From: Myxococcales bacterium
GTDB taxonomy: Bacteria; Myxococcota_C; UBA6777
Assembly (NCBI GenBank): GCA_027005175.1
Contig: JALTMC010000139.1
Coordinates: 1-7,256, forward strand
Direction: 5' to 3'
DNA: 7,256 nt
Part shown: positions 1-6,085 of the stretch, in pieces
How the letters are laid out: the number at the start of each line of letters is the position of its first letter
How positions within the stretch are numbered: the first letter of the stretch is position 1
The notes under the pieces: model-generated
Seen by the model: only the letters and a program-made list of their open reading frames with translations
Databases searched by the model: none
Told to the model about the DNA's origin: nothing
Translations under genes and position numbers: made by a program

Positions 1-102
1 GTGCTATACATCATAAACTCTATCCCCCTCCTCCACCGCTGGTGGGGAGGGGGAAATTGTAGTCCTATCATAAGGTTACAGGGGGAGGGGTCTTATGACA
101 AA
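1..102. repeat. Hairpin-bearing direct repeat, copy 1
   Basis: The first of two copies of a 102-bp sequence; the second starts 139 bp later and differs by one base (A95 versus G234). Positions 23-54 form a strong hairpin. The C-rich arm 23-37 pairs with the G-rich arm 41-54 around a GCT loop, with T32 bulged. A second G-rich block (81-90) follows. No T-tract follows the hairpin, so it does not look like an intrinsic terminator on the + strand. The copy starts at the first base of the window, so the element or array may extend further left. I see no coding frame in it. Confidence 0.9.
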
Positions 103-139
103 CAAGGGGTAGCTAACGCATGTGATTGAAAGTGACACG

Positions 140-241
140 GTGCTATACATCATAAACTCTATCCCCCTCCTCCACCGCTGGTGGGGAGGGGGAAATTGTA
201 GTCCTATCATAAGGTTACAGGGGGAGGGGTCTTGTGACAAA
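140..241. repeat. Hairpin-bearing direct repeat, copy 2
   Basis: The second copy of the 102-bp repeat, 101 of 102 bases identical to copy 1. Its hairpin lies at 162-193. A 37-bp segment (103-139) that is not repeated again within the window separates the copies. The near identity indicates recent duplication or conversion, or a dispersed intergenic element inserted or amplified here. Function unknown. Confidence 0.9.
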
Positions 242-473
242 TTGGGAGCACTGAATCTCTGTAAATTTTATCTTAAGGGCAAGTAGCAAGTAGCAAGTTC
301 TCACAGATTTGCCCCCCCTTTTTGGGATCGCACACGTCACCACGTGACACACGACGGTGTCCGATTTGCCCGGTGGCTGTTTCGTTAATCAGGGATTTAA
401 CGCTATCTGAAATGGGATAGATTGACTTCTTGGAATGGACCTGAAAAGGTTCGGACAAGGAGGAACTCGAACG
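242..473. other. Non-coding stretch with small inverted repeats
   Basis: I see no convincing gene here. It holds a three-copy 7-bp repeat (GCAAGTA-type, 279-299) and a small inverted repeat GTCAC-CAC-GTGAC (336-348) overlapping a second, GACAC/GTGTC (346-361). CTATC/GATAG (403-407/416-420) could pair. ACCT-GAAA-AGGT (439-450) could form a stem with a GNRA-type loop, extended by G-C and G-T pairs. Because an intrinsic terminator follows directly, these could be part of an untranslated RNA, but nothing matches an RNA family I can name. Confidence 0.5.
279..299. repeat. Three tandem 7-bp units
   Basis: GCAAGTA at 279-285 and 286-292, then GCAAGTT at 293-299. A short simple repeat in non-coding DNA, of a kind that can change copy number by slippage. 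No function can be assigned. Confidence 0.8.
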
Positions 474-505
474 AAAAAGAGTGCTCCATTGGAGTGCTCT
501 TTTTT
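474..505 (+). terminator. Intrinsic (Rho-independent) terminator
   Basis: A 14-bp stem, 474-487 with 491-504, closes a 3-nt ATT loop. The GC-containing core is GAGTGCTCC paired with GGAGTGCTC, and an A-tract pairs with the run of six T at 500-505. Two internal pairs are G-T wobbles that work only in the + strand RNA, where they give G-U; on the minus strand they become C-A mismatches. This indicates + strand termination. No coding sequence or recognisable RNA gene ends just upstream. Confidence 0.8.
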
Positions 506-556
506 GGTTTAGGTCATCATAGGAGGGATGACTTTCAGTAACAGGTCTGGGGTTTG

Positions 557-711
557 CCCACGTGGTTCGAACCGCCGATCTGCCTTGCGTAACTGACTGA
601 AATCATTAACACTCTATTTTGAGTTTGGCCCAAAATTGCGAAACTCCACCAAGAGCTTGCTGGCGAACTCATTGAAATGTTTACTCCACAGGGCGGTTCG
701 AACCACGTGGG
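557..711. mobile_element. MITE-like element with 20-bp perfect terminal inverted repeats
   Basis: CCCACGTGGTTCGAACCGCC at 557-576 is repeated in perfect inverted orientation at 692-711, giving a 155-bp unit. TTTG stands immediately outside both ends (553-556 and 712-715), as expected of a 4-bp target-site duplication, although a 4-bp match can occur by chance. Each arm contains two palindromes, CACGTG and GGTTCGAACC. The interior has further pairing (GAGTTT 621-626 with AAACTC 641-646; TTTGG-C-CCAAA 624-634) and no convincing gene. This fits a non-autonomous miniature inverted-repeat element that would be mobilised by a transposase elsewhere. No transposase lies in the window. A structured regulatory RNA or cruciform element is the main alternative. 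Confidence 0.6.
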
Positions 712-994
712 TTTGTTACTTGACCACAACAAATTATCCCATCATTCCAGAGCCTTCGTGATCAAGGATGTGACAATGGTACATGTATGGGTTTTTGGGA
801 TCTGCAAAGTGTTCAAAATGAAACATCTGTGTAATTTCATATGAAACACTTAATGTCCAAAGGGACTCCACCACTCAGCGCAAACAAAATGAAACAGTAT
901 CCTCACAAATACGGCATGAGTTTTGCTCGAAACGATATCTATTGGAGACCCAAAGATCGATGTCTCACAACAAAGCTTAAGAAAGGGTGAATCA
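712..994. other. Intergenic leader of the beta-barrel gene
   Basis: No gene is visible between the MITE-like element and the beta-barrel start. It contains the palindrome and the ATGAAACA repeats described separately. No sigma70-type promoter stands out clearly. A TTG at 923 is in frame with the downstream gene but is not the preferred start. Confidence 0.5.
818..896 (+). promoter_or_regulatory. Possible operator: palindrome plus repeated ATGAAACA
   Basis: TTTCATATGAAA at 835-846 is a perfect 12-bp palindrome. The octamer ATGAAACA occurs three times: 818-825, 841-848 (overlapping the right half of the palindrome) and 889-896. The cluster lies 99-177 bp before the TTG start of the beta-barrel gene, a reasonable place for a dimeric regulator to bind. 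The sequence shows the repeats directly; the regulatory role is inference. No matching regulator is in the window. Confidence 0.3.
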
Positions 995-2428
995 TTGAAA
1001 AAGTTGATGCGACTTCTCCTATGCCTATTTGTTCTGCTTTCTCTAGGCCAAGAGGCAAATGCAGGAACAGCCCCCCCAACAACACGAAACAAAGGTGGAA
1101 GGAGCAGCTATTCACCATCACAAGGTTTGTTGTTTGATTGGTTTGGAGACCGCTCCTGGAGCATACGACTCCGTGGACAGTTCTTTATTCGGCCCGAGTA
1201 CCAAAGCAATCGTGGTGATTTTAAGCAAAGTTTGGAAGATTCAGATTTCTATATACCGACACGACTTCGTCTTTCCGTAGAACTAAGAATGTACCGAAGC
1301 CTTGGGTTCAAGATGACAATCCAAGACGCTCGCTACTGGGGAAATGGACTGCGTCAGGGTGGAAAGATTCGCTTCACACCAGCTAATCAACACCAGCTTC
1401 ATAGGGAAGTTTTTTTGGGTACCACTCTTTTTGAAGGTTATGCGTTTATCGACCGTCCGTCCGGCTGGCCCATCAGGCTGGAAGTTGGACGGATCAAATT
1501 GAACTATGGGTACAGCTTTTTTTTAGGGGATCCTGGATACATTCCTCAGGGACAAAGCTTTGACGGTATAAGGGCAAGTTACCTCTCAAAACACATTCGG
1601 CTGGATGCCATGTGGTTCAAAATAAGAGAGAGCATTGTCCGCAAAGATACACAAACTTGTACAGAAGGTTGCTTCTTTGAAGGAGATGACCTCGCGGGTC
1701 TTTATGGAAGCTTCCACCTGACAAAAACGATGAACATCGATGCGTATGCGTACTTTCTTCAGAAAGCTCCAGTAAATGCAGAGCCTGCGAAACCCCACAG
1801 ACTTGGGATTGTGGGGTTTCGCTACCAAGTCAAGAATCGCAACCTGTTCCTTGGTGTAGATGTACTCGGACAGTTGGGTGAATATCGAAGTAAGCTAACA
1901 TATGGGTTCGCTAGCTTAACTGTATTACGCTACACATTTTCCAGTTCCTTGAAACCATTTCTGGGAGTTCAGTTTATGGTCGCCAGCGGAGATGACGATC
2001 CTTCTGACAGCAAACACACAGGTTTTATCCCCCTTTATTCAAGCCGTAGAAAGTTTTATGGCCTATTGAACCTGTTTGCGGCCAGCAACATTATTCAGCC
2101 TGTTCTGGTTGGTGGCTTTTTCCCACACCCCTTGTTGCGCGTTGAACTTGATTTTCGACACTCGTGGTTGTGGGCAAAGAAAGGAGCTTTGCTCGGTGGT
2201 GGAAACCATGCAAAGTTCCTCCAAGATACTTCTGGGAAAGGAGAGAGGGCTGTTGGTTTTGAGTGGGATGTAAAAATAATCTGGAAGCCTTATCCCATCT
2301 TAAAAGTCGAGGTGGCAGCGGGTGCATTTCTCCCCACTCCAGGTGGCTATCTCTACACAACTCAATCTTCTACCCAGGGAACGGAGCCAGCATTCCTCGG
2401 ATATTTTCGAGCGTGGCTTTCTTTTTGA
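995..2428 (+). CDS. Outer-membrane beta-barrel protein, alginate-export/porin-like
   Basis: Encodes a predicted outer-membrane beta-barrel of 477 residues. The start is chosen at TTG 995. It lies 8 bases after a GAAAGG ribosome-binding site (981-986) and gives a classic Sec signal: MKK, a hydrophobic Leu-rich core, and an A-N-A cleavage site near residue 23. The in-frame TTG at 923 would bury that signal behind 24 polar residues. The mature part has alternating amphipathic strands. Residues resembling the Alginate_exp family include RLRLSVELR followed by QDARYWG (about 90-116), LEVGRIKLNYG (about 162-172) and a G-QSFDGIR segment ending near 193. The chain ends in Phe, the usual barrel-assembly signal. 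C222 and C226 could form a loop disulfide. Family membership is judged by eye. The substrate is unknown and no alginate or other export gene is adjacent. No clear terminator follows; a GGCTTTC/GAAAGCC hairpin (2415-2433) overlaps the stop codon. Confidence 0.8.
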   Translation: MKKLMRLLLCLFVLLSLGQEANAGTAPPTTRNKGGRSSYSPSQGLLFDWFGDRSWSIRLRGQFFIRPEYQSNRGDFKQSLEDSDFYIPTRLRLSVELRMYRSLGFKMTIQDARYWGNGLRQGGKIRFTPANQHQLHREVFLGTTLFEGYAFIDRPSGWPIRLEVGRIKLNYGYSFFLGDPGYIPQGQSFDGIRASYLSKHIRLDAMWFKIRESIVRKDTQTCTEGCFFEGDDLAGLYGSFHLTKTMNIDAYAYFLQKAPVNAEPAKPHRLGIVGFRYQVKNRNLFLGVDVLGQLGEYRSKLTYGFASLTVLRYTFSSSLKPFLGVQFMVASGDDDPSDSKHTGFIPLYSSRRKFYGLLNLFAASNIIQPVLVGGFFPHPLLRVELDFRHSWLWAKKGALLGGGNHAKFLQDTSGKGERAVGFEWDVKIIWKPYPILKVEVAAGAFLPTPGGYLYTTQSSTQGTEPAFLGYFRAWLSF

Positions 2429-3117
2429 AAGCCCCCTCACTCTTTGATACGTTGCTTTGGGAACCATAGATGGGTAGGTAGATCTGTAAAAATGGGTGGA
2501 ACCCATTCAGAGGAGAGGGGAGACAGGTTTTTTTGCGTGGGGGAACATGATGGGCTCCAGAAAGATCGTTGGGCTCGGATAGTTCGCGTGAGGACAAATC
2601 GGGTCTTTGTCGTGATTGAAGGTTGGGTGTTACATCTATGCAATGCATCCATAACAAGATGTTGCTTGTACGCCTTGTGAGCGATGAAGTACATTTTTCT
2701 GAAGAATGGTAAGTCGAGCACTCTCTTTATTAGAAAAAAAGAAACCTGATTATCGTCTTGCTCAGAGTAACCATTGACAAGCACGTCAACAAACAATAGC
2801 CAAATAACGCAACAAGGCATCGGATGTCTATAGGGGTAGGTCGGGGTAGGCAAGGATAAGTGATGGAGCAGCCATACTCCCTTTGATTGGAGGAGAGGAG
2901 TCTTTGTTGGTAGGATGGTACTGTTTTTCCTGTGAGATACGTCACTTTTGTTCGACTTGATTGCTTGTTTGTAGGGTCTTTTTTTCTGTTTTATTTCCGT
3001 GGTTTATGTGGTGTGGTTTTGGGTTGGCCTGAACTTTGCTGAGAGGAGAGGCGAACAAAGCAAACACTGGGGTCATAAATGACTTCAGCGAACCTCACTA
3101 CAGTGGGAGATAGCATC
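2429..3117. other. Long intergenic region without a convincing gene
   Basis: About 690 bp between the beta-barrel and lipoprotein genes. Several short frames are open on both strands, the longest being minus 2437-2853. None shows a ribosome-binding site, a recognisable motif or protein-like composition. The region has a repeated GGGGTAGG motif near 2834-2850 and T-rich stretches near 2970-3030. A small RNA or a decayed gene cannot be excluded. The promoter of the lipoprotein gene should be in its right part, but I cannot identify it. Confidence 0.4.
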
Positions 3118-3825
3118 ATGAAGATCGTACGTACTATCGCAATTCTAACCGCATTGAGTAGTTCTCTTGTAGCCTGTGGTGGAGTCTTTTCCCAAGGTGA
3201 GTCATGTCAGACCGATCGCGATTGCAACAAGGGTTCTATTTGCCAACAGGGTGCTTGTTATTCCAAAGATAGAGCAGGTCTTGAAGGCAACAATAGCAAT
3301 AGAAACTCCAGCCGTACTTACAATAACAACAATAACAACCGAAGCTGGACACGTACAACATGTCAGAGTGACAGTGATTGTGGAGAAGGCCGAAAGTGTG
3401 ACACAAGCCGTCAGGTGTGTCGTCGAATTCGTACAACATGTCAGAGTGACAGTGATTGTAAACAAGGGCAAAAGTGTGACACGAACCGTCAGGTGTGTCG
3501 TCGAGTTCGCACAACGTGTCAGAGCGACAGAGAGTGTGGAGAAGGTCAAAAGTGTGACACGAACCGTCAGGTGTGTCGTCGGTCTTGTCAAAAAGACGCT
3601 GACTGTGGGGGTTATCTTACCTGCAATACCCAAACACAATTTTGCCAACGACCTGTCGATCCCAATGCTGTTTCTTGTCAATCCGATACAGACTGTGGTC
3701 AGGGGATGAAATGCTCGAAGCGTCGTCAGATCTGTATGAAAACGTGTGATACGGATGCCGACTGTTCCGACGGTCTTGTTTGTAGCTCTCGTGCCAAGGT
3801 CTGTTTTCGAAGACGTAGTCGTTGA
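3118..3825 (+). CDS. Cys-rich repeat lipoprotein
   Basis: A 235-residue predicted lipoprotein. The start at ATG 3118 follows a GGGAG ribosome-binding site (3105-3109, spacing 8). It gives a short MKIVR n-region, a hydrophobic core and the lipobox L-V-A-C, so C20 is the lipidated residue. The next residues are Gly, not Asp, which under the enterobacterial Lol rule favours the outer membrane. After a first Cys unit (C30-C47) comes an Asn/Ser-rich linker (about 57-77). Six further units of C-x5-C-x5-C-x6-C follow, starting at C82, C108, C134, C157, C187 and C210; most contain D-x-D-C and a Gly after the second Cys. The even Cys count within each unit suggests two disulfides per unit. Similar repeats are common in Myxococcota surface proteins, where their role is generally unknown. 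The chain ends in a basic RRRSR tail. The upstream in-frame ATG at 3079 would displace the signal peptide and lacks a ribosome-binding site. Function unassigned. Confidence 0.85.
   Translation: MKIVRTIAILTALSSSLVACGGVFSQGESCQTDRDCNKGSICQQGACYSKDRAGLEGNNSNRNSSRTYNNNNNNRSWTRTTCQSDSDCGEGRKCDTSRQVCRRIRTTCQSDSDCKQGQKCDTNRQVCRRVRTTCQSDRECGEGQKCDTNRQVCRRSCQKDADCGGYLTCNTQTQFCQRPVDPNAVSCQSDTDCGQGMKCSKRRQICMKTCDTDADCSDGLVCSSRAKVCFRRRSR
3352..3585 (+). repeat. Three tandem 78-bp coding repeats
   Basis: Three nearly identical 78-bp units (3352-3429, 3430-3507, 3508-3585) encode 26 residues each, one C-x5-C-x5-C-x6-C module plus an RRxRTT-type linker. They are much closer to each other in DNA than to the flanking Cys modules, which points to recent in-frame duplication or homogenisation within the lipoprotein gene. 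Confidence 0.85.
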
Positions 3826-3840
3826 TGACTCCCATGGTTT

Positions 3841-3859
3841 AAGTACGAAGTAAGTACTT
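3841..3859 (+). terminator. Weak hairpin just after the lipoprotein gene
   Basis: AAGTAC (3841-3846) pairs with GTACTT (3854-3859) around a 7-nt loop and is followed by only a short T-run. It is AT-rich and weak, and sits 16 bp after the stop codon. It could be an inefficient terminator or mRNA 3'-end structure; the hairpin at 3985 is stronger. Confidence 0.25.
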
Positions 3860-3984
3860 TCATACAGTGTGACGTTTTTGAAATGTTTGATGGGAACGAT
3901 CGAACCCTTCTTTGCTCACGCAAAGGCCAACTGCTCCCCACCCGCCAGAATCCCCTTAATGCTTATCACCTATCTGCCCGATAT

Positions 3985-4010
3985 GGGGTCCAGAGTAAAT
4001 TCTGGACCCC
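3985..4010. terminator. Strong hairpin between convergent genes
   Basis: GGGGTCCAGA (3985-3994) and TCTGGACCCC (4001-4010) form a perfect 10-bp stem with a 6-nt loop. A pyrimidine-rich stretch ending TTTT follows on the + strand. It lies between the + lipoprotein gene (ends 3825) and the minus Rieske gene (ends 4049). The position suits a terminator serving one or both genes. The interrupted T-tract makes it non-canonical, and on the minus strand no T-tract follows. Confidence 0.5.
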
Positions 4011-4048
4011 TCTTCCCTTTTCATGCATGTATCCCGTTTGATACATCC

Positions 4049-5761
4049 TTAGCCCATGATTAAATTCATCGATTGTCGGGCGGTTCGGCGAACATGCTTT
4101 TGCTTGAGAGGGGCGTGGAGGAATCGATGGAAGGATGCCAGAATATGACGTTTACACGACCTCTCTGCTTCATTGCCTTCGGAAAGTTCTGCAATCTCTT
4201 CTCGAACAGCACACCACATCTTGAGAAGGTGCGCTGAAAAAATGGGAGGTAACATGCCATGGTCAAGAATTCGCTCCCAGGCTGCTGTCATCCATTCATC
4301 GGCACTTTCAACATACCAGCTTTCGGTGTCTTGCTTTCGGTCTGTATAAGACTGGTTTCTACCTACAAAACAAGCCATTTGTAACAATCCCTCTCTCCAA
4401 AGATCTGGATATCTTGTGGCGGTATGACGAACTGCGTTGGCAAACGTAACCGCGTGCGTACAGTGCAACCATCCAATGTTTTGCCCCACCGGCTTGTCAA
4501 AAGCATCCTGGTACTCGGTGTTGTAGAACAAAAGATTGCGTGCTGAGGCTTCCAACAATACAAGGTATAGCTCAGGTGCTGTGTATTTCTCTGTATGAGA
4601 AGATACCCAAGTCATAGCTTGATTGACAGACGCCGTGAATAAGCTATCTCTGTCTTCTTTGGTAAGTGTCTGTAAGCTATCTTTGTCTTCTTTGGTAGGT
4701 ATCTGTAGGCTATCTTTGTCTTCTTTGGTAAGTGTCTGTAAGCTATCTTTGTCCTCTTTGGTGAGTGTCTGTAAGCTATCTTGTGTTGCGAGAGGATCTG
4801 GTGTTTCCTTGACAAAGGAAGCATAGCGATGAAACTCGGGAATCATATCTTCACGGGTGCTATAACAGAGAGAGCGCACCAAAGGAAATAACAATGCTTC
4901 CGGTTTCAGATGGGCCAATCGCTTTAATAATTGTCCTGTTTTAAGGACAAAGATTAGGGCGTGACCAAAGTCATTGTAATGAGCGAGAGCTGCTTTACTG
5001 AACCAGTACTCAAGGTCATCCCAGGTCAAGTGAGTTTGCAATGCTCCTCGTATCAATGAGATGGCTTGCTTTTCATCTTCCGCTTCAATGGCATCGAGAA
5101 AAGCCAATCCCTTAAAGTCTTGGACTTCTTCTGGAAATGGGTATGAAGGGTGGCGCAAGGTGTCAAAAGCGATATGGTCGATGGCTTCGGTGATGCATAT
5201 GATCTGTTGCTCGATATCACCCTCCCAATCATCGTATCGTTGTAACCAGTCAGCTGAGGCTCCATATGCGTGAGTCGTACCATATTCCAATCGGTCATAG
5301 GTCCACTCGATAGCTTGCTCTAATGCGACCACAGGATCCAGACCGGCAGCATGTAGCTTCGTAATGCTGCGTGATATCCGTCCATACTGTTGTCGCCCCA
5401 TAGCTTCTCGAAGTCCCTTTAAGATCGTCGCTTGCTGCTTCTCGGCAGAAGGCTCCTCAAGATTCAACCAAATATAGCTACCTTCCCGACGAGTCGGGTA
5501 TGTACGCACATGGTCTCCACCCAACACACATTCACCTGTCTTCATATCAAACTTCCAATTGTGCCACTGACAGGTCAAGATACAACTGCCTTCATCAGCT
5601 GTCCCTTGTTGCAAAGGATATCCCTCATGAGGACAACGATTGTCCAACGCAAAGACCTCACCCTCGATCAAAAACATCACGATCTGTCGATGCTCCTGGC
5701 GAAATAAAAGACTACCCTTACTCTCTAACTTCTCGATAGCTACTGCTTGTATCCAACTCAT
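4049..5761 (-). CDS. Rieske [2Fe-2S] domain protein with long unassigned helical C-terminus
   Basis: A 570-residue protein. Residues about 1-104 are a Rieske ferredoxin-type domain with both cluster motifs: C43-P-H45 and C64-Q-W-H67, separated by 18 residues. It should bind one [2Fe-2S] cluster and pass electrons. No signal peptide or membrane segment is visible, so it is probably cytoplasmic. Residues about 105-570 look mostly helical and do not match the usual catalytic domain of ring-hydroxylating oxygenases. They contain H261-YNDFG-H267-A and H433-CT-H436-A, which faintly recall questin-oxidase-like proteins (weak, by eye). Residues 328-371 are four 11-residue repeats (DSLQTLTKEDK-type), probably a hydrophilic linker. 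The ATG at 5761 is preceded by AAAGGA (5768-5773 on the + strand, spacing 6). An in-frame stop at 5780-5782 blocks any longer start. The gene stands alone, with no oxygenase, reductase or nitrite-reductase neighbour. Substrate unknown. Confidence 0.85.
   Translation of the reverse strand: MSWIQAVAIEKLESKGSLLFRQEHRQIVMFLIEGEVFALDNRCPHEGYPLQQGTADEGSCILTCQWHNWKFDMKTGECVLGGDHVRTYPTRREGSYIWLNLEEPSAEKQQATILKGLREAMGRQQYGRISRSITKLHAAGLDPVVALEQAIEWTYDRLEYGTTHAYGASADWLQRYDDWEGDIEQQIICITEAIDHIAFDTLRHPSYPFPEEVQDFKGLAFLDAIEAEDEKQAISLIRGALQTHLTWDDLEYWFSKAALAHYNDFGHALIFVLKTGQLLKRLAHLKPEALLFPLVRSLCYSTREDMIPEFHRYASFVKETPDPLATQDSLQTLTKEDKDSLQTLTKEDKDSLQIPTKEDKDSLQTLTKEDRDSLFTASVNQAMTWVSSHTEKYTAPELYLVLLEASARNLLFYNTEYQDAFDKPVGQNIGWLHCTHAVTFANAVRHTATRYPDLWREGLLQMACFVGRNQSYTDRKQDTESWYVESADEWMTAAWERILDHGMLPPIFSAHLLKMWCAVREEIAELSEGNEAERSCKRHILASFHRFLHAPLKQKHVRRTARQSMNLIMG
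4641..4785 (-). repeat. 33-bp minisatellite inside the Rieske gene
   Basis: Four 33-bp units (4641-4673, 4674-4706, 4707-4739, 4740-4772) and a partial fifth (to 4785) encode four 11-residue Ser/Thr/Lys/Asp-rich units of the Rieske fusion protein. The units differ at only a few bases. The period is a multiple of 3, so copy-number change would lengthen or shorten the linker without breaking the frame. Confidence 0.9.
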
Positions 5762-5778
5762 AGGAGATCCTTTCTATA

Positions 5779-5883
5779 TTCAAGCGGCCAACAACCCAGT
5801 TCAAGCGGCCAACAACCCAGTTCAAGCGGCCAACAACCCAGTTCAAGCGGCCAACAACCCAGTTCAAGCGGCCAACAACCTAG
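5779..5883. repeat. Five tandem 21-bp units upstream of the Rieske gene
   Basis: Five 21-bp units beginning TTCAAGCGGCC occupy 5779-5799, 5800-5820, 5821-5841, 5842-5862 and 5863-5883. The first four are identical and the last has one C-to-T change. The array starts 17 bp upstream of the Rieske ATG, next to its ribosome-binding site. Read in the Rieske frame each unit contains TGA, so it is not an N-terminal extension. The period equals about two turns of B-DNA, so each unit would present the same helix face. Whether it is regulatory or inert is unknown. Confidence 0.95.
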
Positions 5884-6085
5884 TTCTGTGTTTTACGCAG
5901 GAAGGATACCACACTTTTGAATAAGGTAAGGATTTGTAATCGAATAGAAATGGAGAATTGATGGGGAGGAAAGGTGGAGATGGACGTTGCGGTATGCAAT
6001 GCTTGTGATACTGCGGATGCGATTGGAAACCTTCAAGTTATGAAATCGCTGTGTCTCTCTGGCATCTGTGGAGGGTGGAGAGAAG
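5884..6085. other. Intergenic region
   Basis: About 200 bp between the 21-bp array and the end of the broken minus gene. Short frames are open, but none has a ribosome-binding site or protein-like composition. The Rieske promoter may lie here or inside the array; I cannot point to it. Confidence 0.4.

Noticed and set aside
41-90. G-quadruplex in the 139-bp repeat
   Set aside because: The four G-runs are split by a central loop of about 26 bases, and the first two runs are already committed to a strong hairpin.
557-711. tRNA gene or tRNA fragment suggested by GGTTCGAACC
   Set aside because: The motif resembles a T-arm, but no acceptor stem, anticodon arm or D-arm can be built. It recurs in inverted orientation as part of a terminal inverted repeat.
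535-732. 65-codon minus frame across the MITE-like element
   Set aside because: It is explained by the inverted repeats, with no ribosome-binding site or protein motif.
2774-2802. Promoter with TTGACA at 2774-2779
   Set aside because: The hexamer matches the -35 consensus, but at 17-bp spacing the -10 candidate is TAGCCA, a poor match, and the next gene is over 300 bp away.
2437-2853. 138-codon open frame on the minus strand in the long intergenic region
   Set aside because: It has no ribosome-binding site, no recognisable motif, and Cys/His/Pro-rich composition typical of chance frames. It also overlaps the strong-looking 3' context of the barrel gene.
3079-3117. Upstream ATG start for the lipoprotein
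   Set aside because: It would put 13 polar residues before the signal peptide and lacks a ribosome-binding site, whereas ATG 3118 has one at ideal spacing.
5762-5800. Minus-strand promoter using TTGAAC in the 21-bp unit and TATAGA near the start
   Set aside because: The spacing is 20 bp, and the transcript would begin inside the ribosome-binding site.
5779-5883. CRISPR array
   Set aside because: The 21-bp units are directly adjacent with no spacers, and no cas genes are present.
5640-5924. + strand frame encoding QAANNPV repeats
   Set aside because: It is created by the 21-bp array and otherwise runs antisense through the Rieske gene. The repeat period, not coding selection, keeps it open.
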